Below, in pieces: positions 9,674 to 17,830 of a stretch of 64,000 nt of DNA. The DNA lies in NCBI RefSeq assembly GCF_007859635.1, contig NZ_CP042306.1:2418001-2482000 (forward strand), given 5' to 3'. Below the pieces are notes generated by a model. That model saw nothing but the letters and a program-made list of their open reading frames with translations. It ran no database searches and was not told the DNA's origin. A program made the translations under genes and the position numbers. This stretch comes from Sphingomonas panacisoli (lineage in GTDB: Bacteria > Pseudomonadota > Alphaproteobacteria > Sphingomonadales > Sphingomonadaceae). Each line of letters opens with the position of its first letter. Position 1 is the first letter of the stretch.

Positions 9674-10137
9674 TAGAGCATCCCCAGTTCGAGCTTGGCT
9701 TCGTCGGACATCTTCTGCGGGTCCCACGGCGGATCCCACACCAGATTGACGTCGGCGAACGCGACGCCCGGCACGCTGGCGACGCGCAGTTCGACCTCGG
9801 CGGGCATGGATTCCGCGACCGGGCAATGCGGCGTGGTCAGTGTCATCGTGACCGCGGCATGGCCATCGTCGGTCACCTCGACGCCGTAGATCAGCCCGAG
9901 GTCGTAGATGTTCACCGGGATTTCGGGGTCGTAGATTTCCTTAAGCGACGCGATGATCGCTTCATAGAGTTCGCCCCCCGGCTCGCCCCCGGCCAGCGGT
10001 TCGGGCTTCTGTGCCAGGAATCCGGCGAGATAGTCGCGCTTGCGTTCGAACGTCTCGCCCGCGCCCTCGACGCGCGCCTTGGGCGGCGCCTCCACAGCGT
10101 CCACTTCTTCTACCGCAATCTTGCGTTCTTCGTTCAT
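9673..10137 (-). CDS. sufT: DUF59/MIP18 family iron-sulfur assembly protein (SufT-like)
   Basis: Protein of 154 residues with a variable acidic N-terminal extension (about 45 residues) and a DUF59 domain. Key stretches are [19 protein letters not shown], the conserved Cys in TTPHCPVAE and [15 protein letters not shown] near the C-terminus. SufT proteins help Fe-S maturation when demand is high. The start overlaps the sufS stop (ATGA) and the stop overlaps the sufA start, so this is one operon. PaaD-like proteins share the fold but the neighbours argue for SUF. Confidence 0.9.
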   Translation of the reverse strand: MNEERKIAVEEVDAVEAPPKARVEGAGETFERKRDYLAGFLAQKPEPLAGGEPGGELYEAIIASLKEIYDPEIPVNIYDLGLIYGVEVTDDGHAAVTMTLTTPHCPVAESMPAEVELRVASVPGVAFADVNLVWDPPWDPQKMSDEAKLELGML

Positions 10138-11344
10138 CCGAAGATCCTCGTTACCCGTTCCACGCCGGCCGCCAATGCCTCGACATCGGCCAGCGAATTA
10201 TAGACCCCAAAACTCGCCCGCGCGGTCGCCGGCACGCCGAGCATGTCCATCAGCGGCTGCGCGCAATGATGCCCCGCGCGGATCGCCACCGAGCTCTCGT
10301 CCAAGATGGTGGCGACGTCGTGCGGATGCACCCCTCGACCGCGAAACTGACGATCCCGGCAGCGTCGGCCGGGCCGAACAGTCGCACCGAATTGATCTGG
10401 CCGAGCCGATCGCGCGTCGCGGCGACTAGCGCGGTCTCGTGCGCGTGAATGCGGTCGAGCCCGATGCTGTCGACATAATCGATCGCGGCGTGCAGCCCGA
10501 CCACACCGACGATATGCGGCGTCCCCGCCTCGAACCGGCCCGGTGGCAGAGCGTAAGTCGTTTTCGCGAAGGTCACGCGGTCGATCATCGACCCGCCGCC
10601 CTGATACGGCGGCATCGCGTCGAGCAGATCGTAACGGCCCCACAGCACGCCGATGCCGGTCGGACCGTAGAGCTTGTGGCCCGAGAAGACGTAGAAATCG
10701 CAACCGATCGCGGCGACATCGACCGTCATGCGCGGCACCGCCTGACACCCGTCGAGCAGGATCTTCGCGCCGACGGAATGCGCGATCTCGGTCGCGCGCT
10801 TGGCGTCGAGCACCGAGCCGAGCACGTTCGACACATGCGCCAGCGCGACCAATTTGTGCTGCGGCGTGATCATCGCCGCCATCGCATCGAGGTCGATCCG
10901 ATCGTCGTCGGTCAGCGGCACGACGTCGATCGCGGCACCGACGCGCTCAGCGACCATCTGCCACGGGACGATGTTCGAATGATGCTCGAGCGCGGACAGC
11001 AGGATGCGGTCGCCCGCCTTGAGCTGCTCCCCCGCCCAGCATTGCGCGACGAGGTTTATCCCCTCGGTCGCGCCGCGGACGAACACCACTTCGCGCTCGT
11101 CGCCGCCGATAAACTTAGCGACCCGCCGCCGCGCCGCTTCATAGGCCAGCGTCATATCGGCCGACCGCTGATACACGCCGCGATGCACCGTCGCGTAGGT
11201 CTCGCCATAGGCCCGCGCGATCGCATCGAGTACCGGTCGCGGCTTCTGCGAGGTCGCGGCGGTGTCGAGATACGCCCATCCCGCCGGAATCGCAGGGAAA
11301 TCGGCGAGTACATCGAGCGGGCGCGCGTCGGCGATGACGCTCAC
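10134..11344 (-). pseudogene. sufS: Cysteine desulfurase SufS, interrupted by a one-base frameshift
   Basis: Group II cysteine desulfurase that removes sulfur from L-cysteine for Fe-S assembly. The first ~336 codons (GTG at 11344 overlapping the sufD stop) carry the family hallmarks: a PLP lysine in [13 protein letters not shown] and an active-site His in LSALEHHSN. After FAVEG the frame changes. The rest continues in the next frame as [13 protein letters not shown], then [12 protein letters not shown] with the catalytic Cys, and ends ERVTRIFG at 10134. One base is missing at the C-run 10331-10334. Read as is, the protein goes out of frame and lacks the catalytic Cys. This may be a homopolymer sequencing error rather than a true mutation. 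Confidence 0.88.
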
Positions 11345-12093
11345 AACACCCGCTCCAGCGCCGCCTGCGCGACTGCTTCGACGCCCTCGCGTTGCACCGC
11401 GTTGCCGATCCCGTCGAACACGCTGCCGATAAAGGCACGGAGCAGCATCGCCTTGGCGTCGGCCGGCGCGATCCCGCGGCTCTGCAGATAGAACAAGGCG
11501 TTGGCGTCCAATTCGCCGACCGTCGCGCCGTGCGCGCACTTCACGTCGTCGGCGAATATTTCGAGCTCGGGCTTGGCGTTGGCGGTCGCGGTGCGGGTCA
11601 GCAGCATCGCCTTCACCGACTGGCTGGCGTCGGTCTTCTGCGCGTCCCGCGCGACCGCGACCTTGCCGAGATACGACCCCGTCGCCTTGCCGCCCAGCAC
11701 CGTGCGGACGACTTGGTTGCTGGTCGCGTTCGGCTGGACGTGATTGAGCGTCGTGACGATCTCGAGATTCTGGTCGCCGCCACCAATGATCGCGCCCGCG
11801 AGTTCGAAATGCGATCCTTCGTGACACGTCACGTCGATCGACACGCGACCGAACTTGCCGCCGATGTTGAGGATGTTGAACGCCGCCCGCGCGTCGCGTT
11901 CGAGAATGACGATAAAGTCCTGCACCGCCACCGCACCGGCCTCGGCGTCCTGCACGATCAGCCGCGCGATCTCGTCACCTGCCGCGACGCGGACCACCTC
12001 CGGCCCGGCGACCGGCCATACGCCGGCGAGCGCATCGAGGTCGCTATACCGCCACGCCTCGTCGCGCCGGGTCGGGAGCGTCAGCAACGTCAC
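11341..12093 (-). CDS. sufD: Fe-S cluster assembly protein SufD
   Basis: Protein of 250 residues with the SufB/SufD right-handed beta-helix core and the C-terminal segment CAHGATVGELDANALFYLQSRGI, which contains the His implicated in cluster assembly in characterised SufD. It is much shorter than E. coli SufD (423 residues) and lacks most of the N-terminal helical domain; a short form seems normal for sphingomonads. GTG start overlaps the sufC stop (GTGA). It pairs with SufB and SufC in the scaffold complex. Confidence 0.92.
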   Translation of the reverse strand: MTLLTLPTRRDEAWRYSDLDALAGVWPVAGPEVVRVAAGDEIARLIVQDAEAGAVAVQDFIVILERDARAAFNILNIGGKFGRVSIDVTCHEGSHFELAGAIIGGGDQNLEIVTTLNHVQPNATSNQVVRTVLGGKATGSYLGKVAVARDAQKTDASQSVKAMLLTRTATANAKPELEIFADDVKCAHGATVGELDANALFYLQSRGIAPADAKAMLLRAFIGSVFDGIGNAVQREGVEAVAQAALERVL

Positions 12094-12920
12094 GCTGCGA
12101 CCGCTCCATAGCCTTCGCGTTCGAGCTGCACCGCCAGTTCCGGCCCGCCCGACCGTGTGATCCGCCCGGCCTCCAGCACGTGCACGAAATCGGGCCGCAC
12201 ATAATCGAGCAGCCGCTGGTAATGCGTGATCAGCACCACCGCCTTGTCGGGCCGCCGCATGATGCGATTGATGCCGTCGCCGACCACGCGCAGCGCGTCG
12301 ATGTCGAGACCGCTGTCGGTCTCGTCGAGGATCGCGAGTTTCGGGTCGATGATCCCCATCTGCACCATCTCGTTGCGCTTCTTCTCGCCGCCGGAGAAAC
12401 CGACATTGACCGGTCGCTTGAGCATCTCGGCGTCCATCGACAGCGCGCCCGCCTGCGCCCGCGCCAGTTTCAGGAAATCGCCACCCGAAAGCGCCGCTTC
12501 GCCCCGCGCGCGACGTTGCGAATTGAGCGCCTCGCGCAGGAACTGGACGTTCGACACGCCCGGAATCTCGACCGGATATTGAAAGCCCAGGAACAGCCCC
12601 GCCGCCGCGCGTTCGTGCGGCTCCATGTCAAGGAGGTCAAGCCATTCCCCATCCTCTGTGCTCCGGCGAAGGCCGGAGCCTTGGCCATCATCGCCAACGC
12701 TCCGGCCTTCGCCGGAGCACGCAGAATTGGCGAGGAATCGCACGCTTCCCCCAGTCACCTCATAGCCCGGCCGCCCGCCGAGCACGTAGCCCAGCGTCGA
12801 CTTGCCCGCGCCGTTCGGCCCCATGATCGCATGCACCTCGCCTGCGTTCACCGTCAGGCTGAGGCCCTTGAGGATTTCCTTGCCGTCGATGTCGGCGTGG
12901 AGGTTATCGATCGTCAGCAT
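12090..12920 (-). CDS. sufC: SUF ATPase SufC with an in-frame repeat-encoded insertion
   Basis: ABC-type ATPase of 276 residues that drives SufBCD scaffold rearrangement. Walker A is GPNGAGKST, the ABC signature NVGFSGGEKKRNE, and Walker B LAILDETDSGLD. The family is normally about 248 residues. Here roughly 29 extra residues lie between EVTGGSVRF and DLLDMEPHERA, where E. coli SufC has three. The extra DNA is a perfect 22-bp inverted repeat plus flanks (see 12658-12720), and the frame stays open. Start is ATG 12920, two bases after the preceding stop. The insertion falls in the N-terminal beta region before the Q-loop and could form a surface loop. Confidence 0.93.
   Translation of the reverse strand: MLTIDNLHADIDGKEILKGLSLTVNAGEVHAIMGPNGAGKSTLGYVLGGRPGYEVTGGSVRFLANSACSGEGRSVGDDGQGSGLRRSTEDGEWLDLLDMEPHERAAAGLFLGFQYPVEIPGVSNVQFLREALNSQRRARGEAALSGGDFLKLARAQAGALSMDAEMLKRPVNVGFSGGEKKRNEMVQMGIIDPKLAILDETDSGLDIDALRVVGDGINRIMRRPDKAVVLITHYQRLLDYVRPDFVHVLEAGRITRSGGPELAVQLEREGYGAVAA
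12658..12720. repeat. Palindromic repeat inside the sufC coding region
   Basis: Perfect 22-bp inverted repeat (12658-12679 with 12699-12720) around a 19-base loop. Each arm contains its own CTCCGGC/GCCGGAG hairpin around GAAG. The CCGGCGAAGGCCGG core is the same as in the intergenic repeats at 9242 and 38910. Flanks to about 12645 and 12737 also show weak symmetry. It encodes residues ACSGEGRS and SGLRRST in the reading frame of sufC. Confidence 0.9.
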
Positions 12921-12921
12921 C

Positions 12922-13329
12922 TTATTTCTCGGTCCCACGGCCAGCGCATTGCGTCAGATATTGCTGGCGAAAATAATACATCATGTCCTGTTCGAGCCGG
13001 TCGAGCGTGCGCTGGTCGTCTAGCGCGCGTTGGCGGTCGTCGAGCCCTTCGCGCACGAGGGTCAGCGCGGCCTCGGTATCGGTCGTTTTCTCGCCCGACA
13101 CCTTCTCGCCCGAATGCAGCTTGCGGCGGCGTTCGGCGAGGTCGCTGCGCGCCTGCGCGATCGCCCGCTGTTCGGCATAGGCATCGATCAGGAAGGTCGA
13201 GTGCCGCGCGATCGTGTCGTTGACCGTCTTGGTCACGACCGCGCGATCGCACTTCGCGACCGCCTTGCTGAGCGCGTCGAAATCGGTCGGGTCGGCCGTG
13301 GTCGCGGCGGAGAGGGCAAAGGCGATCAT
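12922..13329 (-). CDS. Unknown exported helical protein within the SUF operon
   Basis: Protein of 135 residues, not recognised. A short hydrophobic start (MIAFALSAATTA) looks like a signal peptide. The rest is charged and helical, with heptad-like stretches such as QARSDLAERRRKL and QRTLDRLEQDMMYYFRQQYL, so a coiled coil is likely. Two cysteines (near residues 28 and 130) could form a disulfide. ATG 13329 is chosen; a TTG at 13344 is in frame. Its stop is two bases before sufC, so it is co-transcribed with the SUF genes, but its predicted location differs from theirs. Confidence 0.7.
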   Translation of the reverse strand: MIAFALSAATTADPTDFDALSKAVAKCDRAVVTKTVNDTIARHSTFLIDAYAEQRAIAQARSDLAERRRKLHSGEKVSGEKTTDTEAALTLVREGLDDRQRALDDQRTLDRLEQDMMYYFRQQYLTQCAGRGTEK

Positions 13330-13388
13330 GCGAAGCCCTTGCAATGCTGTTCGCTAGCAACCACGCAAAATCTATACGTCCGGAGCAT

Positions 13389-13643
13389 CTAGCAGGCCCT
13401 TGGGAACGAGATAGCGACGCGTCGATCACGATCGAGAAAGTTCTCGTCAGCTCGATTGTGTGGATCACCTTCATACGAAGCATATTCAAGTTCGGACAAA
13501 TCACGCCCCAACTCGCGAACCTCCAGCGGCATAGGGTCCGCCATCCAGTAAACTGTCTTGAAGTCGCCCCAGTCGGAGACCACGGTTTCACGACGCACAC
13601 CCAACGACTCTGCTAGCTTTAACAGCTGCTCGACCGCCGCCAT
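13389..13643 (-). CDS. Small hypothetical protein after sufB
   Basis: Protein of 84 residues, not recognised. It begins [16 protein letters not shown] and is acidic, with an aromatic middle (DWGDFKTVYWMADPMP). The ATG at 13643 overlaps the sufB stop (TGATG), which is the main evidence that it is translated. The base composition of its 3' half is less GC-rich than the neighbours. It could be a small SUF accessory protein or a recent insertion. Confidence 0.55.
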   Translation of the reverse strand: MAAVEQLLKLAESLGVRRETVVSDWGDFKTVYWMADPMPLEVRELGRDLSELEYASYEGDPHNRADENFLDRDRRVAISFPRAC

Positions 13644-15106
13644 CACCCCACGCTCCCCTCAAGGCTGATCCCAAGCAGCTTCTGCGCCTCGACCGCGAAT
13701 TCCATCGGAAGTTGCTGGAGCACTTCCCGCGCGAAGCCGTTGACGATCAGCGCGACCGCGGCCTCCTGATCCAGCCCGCGCTGCATCGCGTAGAACATCT
13801 GGTCTTCGCTGATCTTGCTGGTCGTCGCCTCGTGCTCGATCTGCGCCGACGGGTTACGCACCTCGATATAGGGCACGGTGTGTGCGCCGCATTCCGACCC
13901 GAGCAACAGGCTGTCGCACTGGGTGAAGTTGCGCACGCCCTCCGCGCCCGGCGCCACACGCACCAGCCCGCGATAGGTGTTCTCCGACCGCCCCGCCGAA
14001 ATCCCCTTCGACACGATCGTCGATCGTGAGCCCTTGCCGTTGTGGATCATCTTGGTGCCGGTATCGGCCTGCTGGCGATTGTTGGTCACCGCGACCGAAT
14101 AGAATTCGCCGACGCTGTTCTCGCCGTTCAGGATACAGCTCGGATATTTCCAGGTGATCGCGCTGCCGGTCTCGACCTGCGTCCACGACACCTTGCTGTT
14201 CTTGCCCTGGCACAGCGCGCGCTTGGTGACGAAATTGTAGATGCCGCCCTTACCGTTCTCGTCGCCGGGATACCAGTTCTGGACGGTCGAATATTTGATC
14301 TCGGCATCGTCGAGCGCGACCAGTTCGACCACGGCGGCATGAAGCTGATTCTCATCGCGCATCGGCGCGGTGCAGCCTTCGAGGTACGAGACGTACGCGC
14401 CCTTGTCGGCGACGATCAACGTGCGTTCGAACTGGCCGGTATTCTCGGCATTGATGCGGAAATAGGTCGATAGCTCCATCGGGCAACGCACGCCCTCCGG
14501 CACGTACACGAACGTCCCGTCGCTGAAGACCGCGCAGTTGAGCGCCGCGAAGTAATTGTCATGCTGCGGCACGACCTTGCCCAGCCATTTGCGGACGAGG
14601 TCGGGATATTCGCGGATCGCCTCGCTGATCGAGCGGAAGATGACGCCAGCGGCCTCGAGCTCCTTGCGGAACGTCGTTGCGACGCTGACCGAGTCGAACA
14701 CCGCATCGACCGCGACCTTGCGCGCGCCCTCGACGCCCGCAAGCACCTTCTGCTCCTCGATCGGGATGCCAAGCTTCTCGTAGACCTTCAGGATCTCGGG
14801 GTCGACCTCATCAAGCGACCCCAGCTTCGGCTTCGCCTTGGGCTCGGCGTAATAATAAGCGTCCTGATAGTCGATCGGATCGACGTTGAGCTTGGCCCAG
14901 TCGGGCATCTCCATCGTCAGCCACAGCCGATACGCCTTCAGCCGCCAGTCGAGCATCCATTCGGGCTCGTTCTTCTTGGCGGAAATGAACCGAACGGTGT
15001 CCTCGGACAGGCCCTTGGGCGCGAACTCCTGTTCGATGTCCGAGGAGAAGCCCCATTCATACTGCTTGTTCGCGGCGGCATGCGCCTCGGCGTTCTTGGT
15101 CGCCAT
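13643..15106 (-). CDS. sufB: Fe-S cluster scaffold protein SufB
   Basis: Scaffold protein of 487 residues, normal length. The conserved SufB core is clear: [40 protein letters not shown] and the C-terminal [20 protein letters not shown]. Clusters are built at the SufB-SufD interface with sulfur from SufS. It is the first structural gene after the Rrf2 regulator, with only about 10 bp between them. The two small genes that follow separate it from sufC, which is unusual compared with the common sufB-sufC order. Confidence 0.96.
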   Translation of the reverse strand: MATKNAEAHAAANKQYEWGFSSDIEQEFAPKGLSEDTVRFISAKKNEPEWMLDWRLKAYRLWLTMEMPDWAKLNVDPIDYQDAYYYAEPKAKPKLGSLDEVDPEILKVYEKLGIPIEEQKVLAGVEGARKVAVDAVFDSVSVATTFRKELEAAGVIFRSISEAIREYPDLVRKWLGKVVPQHDNYFAALNCAVFSDGTFVYVPEGVRCPMELSTYFRINAENTGQFERTLIVADKGAYVSYLEGCTAPMRDENQLHAAVVELVALDDAEIKYSTVQNWYPGDENGKGGIYNFVTKRALCQGKNSKVSWTQVETGSAITWKYPSCILNGENSVGEFYSVAVTNNRQQADTGTKMIHNGKGSRSTIVSKGISAGRSENTYRGLVRVAPGAEGVRNFTQCDSLLLGSECGAHTVPYIEVRNPSAQIEHEATTSKISEDQMFYAMQRGLDQEAAVALIVNGFAREVLQQLPMEFAVEAQKLLGISLEGSVG

Positions 15107-15115
15107 GTTACGCGC

Positions 15116-15592
15116 TCACCCCAAATACCGTTCGTGCTGAGCTTGTCGAAGCACGTGGCTCCCACGCCCTTCGACAAGCTCAGGGCGAACGGAAGAAAGG
15201 GAGGCTAATGATACCCCCGCCAGCGCCCCCCGCACGGCACCATTTACCGCGTTCCAGTGCGGCTTCACCTTGCAGCTTTGTTCCACGCAGCAATCGTGCG
15301 CGCCGTGATCGACGCAGGCGGTCATCGCGATCGGCCCCTCGATTGCCTCGACGATATCGGCGAGACTGATCGTCGCAGGCGGGCGCGAGAGACGGAAACC
15401 CCCGCCGGTACCGCGCTGGCTTTCGATCAGGCCCGCGGCGCTGAGCTTGCTCACCAGCTTCTGCACCGTCGGCAGCGGCAGGCCGGTCTCGTCGGCGAGG
15501 CTAGTCGCGTTGAGACGACCGATACCCCCACAATGCCGCGCGGCGGCGGACATCATCACGACCGCATAGTCGGCGAGACTGGATAGTTTCAT
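15116..15592 (-). CDS. Rrf2 family regulator of the SUF operon (IscR/SufR-like)
   Basis: Winged-helix repressor of 158 residues beginning KLSSLADYAVVMM. The recognition helix is around LPLPTVQKLVSKLSAAGLI and the wing is RGTGGGFRLSRPP. Cys93, Cys101/102 and Cys107 match the Fe-S ligand region of IscR-type sensors, so it probably senses cluster status and controls suf. Residues from about 134 to 155 (VRPELVEG, HVLRQAQHER) are encoded by the palindromic repeat at 15128-15192. The native protein thus appears to have had its C-terminus replaced or extended by the repeat. A 23-bp palindrome lies just upstream. Confidence 0.9.
   Translation of the reverse strand: MKLSSLADYAVVMMSAAARHCGGIGRLNATSLADETGLPLPTVQKLVSKLSAAGLIESQRGTGGGFRLSRPPATISLADIVEAIEGPIAMTACVDHGAHDCCVEQSCKVKPHWNAVNGAVRGALAGVSLASLSSVRPELVEGRGSHVLRQAQHERYLG
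15128..15192. repeat. Palindromic repeat (family C) at the 3' end of the Rrf2 gene
   Basis: Inverted repeat with 24-base arms, 15128-15151 and 15169-15192, differing at two positions, around a 17-base loop. The arms contain GAGCTTGTCGAAG and CTTCGACAAGCTC. Translation in the Rrf2 frame gives RPELVEG and LRQAQHER. It overlaps the end of the coding region, and its hairpin could also affect readthrough into sufB. Confidence 0.85.
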
Positions 15593-15610
15593 TACTGCGA
15601 ACGATTCTCA

Positions 15611-15633
15611 AATCGGATCAATTCGATCCGATT
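15611..15633. promoter_or_regulatory. 23-bp palindrome upstream of the Rrf2/SUF operon
   Basis: Perfect inverted repeat AATCGGATC - 5 bases - GATCCGATT, ending 19 bp before the Rrf2 start codon. The position suits an operator at which the Rrf2 protein represses its own operon. It is also in the region where the operon promoter should lie. The palindrome is seen; the role is inferred. Confidence 0.6.
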
Positions 15634-15681
15634 GGCCATGTGGGCGCGGACCTGCGCGCCGTCAACCCGATTCAGAACGAA

Positions 15682-16536
15682 TTACGTCTCCGAAATCAGC
15701 GTCTTCACTTGCCCGTTCAGCGCGGTGCGCTGGGCGACGGTGATCGCGGCCAGCGCGGTCGGCTGGTCGCGGATTTGCTTTGGGGTCAGCCCGGTGAATT
15801 GCTTGACCTCGCGGATCAGGTGCGACTGATCGTAGAAACCGTGGCCGACCGCGTCGTCGAAGCTGAGATCACGGCCGCGCATCGCCACCGCCGCCCGTAG
15901 CGCGCGGAATTTGCGCGCGAGCAGCTTGGGCGGCGCGCCATAGATTGCGTTGCACTTGCGTTCGACCTGCCGCCGCGACAGCCCGGTCGCGGTGATCAGA
16001 TCGTCGATTTCGGGCGAGTTGCTGTCCTCCAGCCACGAATCGACCTGACGCGCGAACTGCACCACATCGTCGCACGCATCGCCGACCAGATCGCGGATCA
16101 GACAGGTGGCGATCGCGGCCATTTCGTCGATGTCGCGCGCCGCCTGAAACTGCGCGCGTGCCGCCATTATCCGTTGGCCGAGGACGGCGACGCCGTCGAG
16201 CATCCGATTGAGCGCGTTCGACGCGTCGCCGCCCATCATCGCGCCCCAACCGCCGGCGGTCACGCCCCAGCCGAACAGCCGTACCGGCCCTTCTGCGCGA
16301 ACCTTGAACGCTGCACTGGTGGGGCCGAGCACGTGGACGGGGGGCGCCTGCTGCACCGTACCGTCGGGAAAATGATATTCGGCGGCGCCGTCATCGAGGC
16401 GGAATCGCACCTGGGCGTGATCCGCACGTTCCGTATCCTCGAACACCGCCAAGTCGGTGTTAAAGAAGTAGAATAACGTAGCGTAATCAGCAACATCGGG
16501 TCCGGGAACCCGATAGTCGAGCCCAATATCACTCAC
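15682..16536 (-). CDS. AraC family transcriptional regulator
   Basis: Regulator of 284 residues with a divergent N-terminal sensing domain and a C-terminal AraC/XylS DNA-binding domain. The two helix-turn-helix units are IDDLITATGLSRRQVERKC and LSFDDAVGHGFYDQSHLIRE, ending FTGLTPKQIRD. The GTG at 16536 starts the folded domain; the frame stays open far upstream but through the structured leader at 16602-16750. No obvious effector or target; the adjacent genes differ in strand and role. Confidence 0.88.
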   Translation of the reverse strand: MSDIGLDYRVPGPDVADYATLFYFFNTDLAVFEDTERADHAQVRFRLDDGAAEYHFPDGTVQQAPPVHVLGPTSAAFKVRAEGPVRLFGWGVTAGGWGAMMGGDASNALNRMLDGVAVLGQRIMAARAQFQAARDIDEMAAIATCLIRDLVGDACDDVVQFARQVDSWLEDSNSPEIDDLITATGLSRRQVERKCNAIYGAPPKLLARKFRALRAAVAMRGRDLSFDDAVGHGFYDQSHLIREVKQFTGLTPKQIRDQPTALAAITVAQRTALNGQVKTLISET

Positions 16537-16601
16537 GAAAAGGTGCGCCCCTCTATGCTTTCGTGATGTCGCTTTTATACGATTTTTCTTGGGCAGACCA
16601 T

Positions 16602-16750
16602 AAAAAATCGGCCCGGTCTTCCAGGGAAGACCGGGCCGTCGAGGGAAAGAACCCCTCCCAGGGCCCTTCGGGTCGCAGCTCTCGTCTACGAGGCACTTGC
16701 CGAGTCGTATTGGATGGATTCGCCGTTTTGCGAATTTCTCGCATAGTGCC
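16602..16750 (-). ncRNA. Candidate structured leader or small RNA with intrinsic terminator
   Basis: Gap between pyrD and the AraC gene. Read on the minus strand, the segment shows GGCACT (16750-16745) pairing with AGTGCC (16697-16692), a GCGA-GAAATTCGC hairpin, and a CTCG/CGAG hairpin at 16692-16681. It ends in a 13-bp terminator stem (16638-16609, CAGG-type loop) followed by six T (16607-16602). An upstream GGGCC could pair with the 5' arm of the terminator. Either a small RNA or an attenuating leader of the AraC gene fits. No known RNA family was recognised. Confidence 0.45.
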
Positions 16751-16760
16751 ATGGCGGGAC

Positions 16761-17786
16761 ATGAGCTTTGCTTTGCGCCCATTATTGTTCGCGTTCGATG
16801 CCGAGCGCGCGCACGGTCTGACGATCGACATGCTCGCGGCATGGGGTACAGCCGGTACGCCGATGGCCACGAGCACGCCATCGCTTCCGGTGACGGTGGC
16901 GGGGCTGACCTTCCCCAATCCGCTCGGGCTGGCGGCGGGCGCCGACAAGGACGGGCGCGCGATCGACGGCTTTTTGGCGCTCGGGTTCGGCGCGGTCGAG
17001 ATCGGGACGCTGACCCCCCTGCCTCAGTCCGGCAATCCGAAGCCGCGGCTGTTCCGGTTGATCGAGGATCGGGCGGTGATCAACCGGATGGGCTTCAACA
17101 ATGGTGGTCTCGCCGCGGCTCTGCCCCGCGCCAAGGCGGCACGACGGAAAGGCGTCTTGGGTATCAACGTCGGCGCGAACAAGGACGCTGCCGACCGTAT
17201 CGCCGACTACGAGACCGGAGTCGCCGCTGCGGCGCCCACCGCCGACTACGTCACGATCAACATCAGTTCGCCCAACACGCCGGGCCTGCGCGACTTGCAA
17301 CACGGCCCTGCCCTGACCGATCTGCTCGCGCGATCGGCAGCCGCACGCGGCACGACGCCTCTGTTCCTCAAGGTCGCGCCCGATCAGGAGCCCGCGCAGA
17401 TCGACGAAATCGCCAAGGCCGCGATCGATGCCGGTGTGGACGCGCTGATCGTCGGCAATACCACGGTCGGCCGCCCCGCGCTCCGGTCGGCGAACGCAAC
17501 CGAGCAAGGCGGGCTGTCCGGCGCCCCGCTCGCCAGCCTCGCCGCGCAGCGCCTCGGAGATTTCCGCAAGGCCACCGGCGGCGAGCTCATGCTCATCGCG
17601 GCGGGCGGGATCGACAGCGGCGCCGAAGCCTATGCCCGCCTCCGCGCCGGCGCGAGCCTCGTCCAGCTTTACTCGGCGCTCGTGTACGAAGGCCCCGGCC
17701 TGCCGCGCCGTATCCTCCGGGAGCTCGACGCTCTGCTCAAGCGCGATGGGTTTACGAGCGTCGCGGACGCGGTCGGCGCTGGGTGA
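16761..17786 (+). CDS. pyrD: Dihydroorotate dehydrogenase (quinone), class 2
   Basis: FMN enzyme of 341 residues that oxidises dihydroorotate to orotate in pyrimidine synthesis, using quinone at the membrane. The class 2 layout is clear: an N-terminal helical extension (FAFDAERAHGLTIDML), then NPLGLAAGADKDGRAIDG, the FMN-binding INISSPNTPGLRDLQ with the catalytic Ser region, and the phosphate site GGIDSGAEAYARLRAGA. ATG 16761 gives the normal N-terminus. Stands alone; divergent from the RNA candidate. Confidence 0.95.
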   Translation: MSFALRPLLFAFDAERAHGLTIDMLAAWGTAGTPMATSTPSLPVTVAGLTFPNPLGLAAGADKDGRAIDGFLALGFGAVEIGTLTPLPQSGNPKPRLFRLIEDRAVINRMGFNNGGLAAALPRAKAARRKGVLGINVGANKDAADRIADYETGVAAAAPTADYVTINISSPNTPGLRDLQHGPALTDLLARSAAARGTTPLFLKVAPDQEPAQIDEIAKAAIDAGVDALIVGNTTVGRPALRSANATEQGGLSGAPLASLAAQRLGDFRKATGGELMLIAAGGIDSGAEAYARLRAGASLVQLYSALVYEGPGLPRRILRELDALLKRDGFTSVADAVGAG

Positions 17787-17830
17787 CGTAGCGTCTTGCC
17801 ACCCCGGCTGACCCCGCTAGGGTCGGTGGC

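Noticed and set aside
16553..16744. Possible 63-residue protein in the RNA candidate region
   Set aside because: No ribosome-binding site and it spans the terminator stem; a structured RNA explains the segment better.
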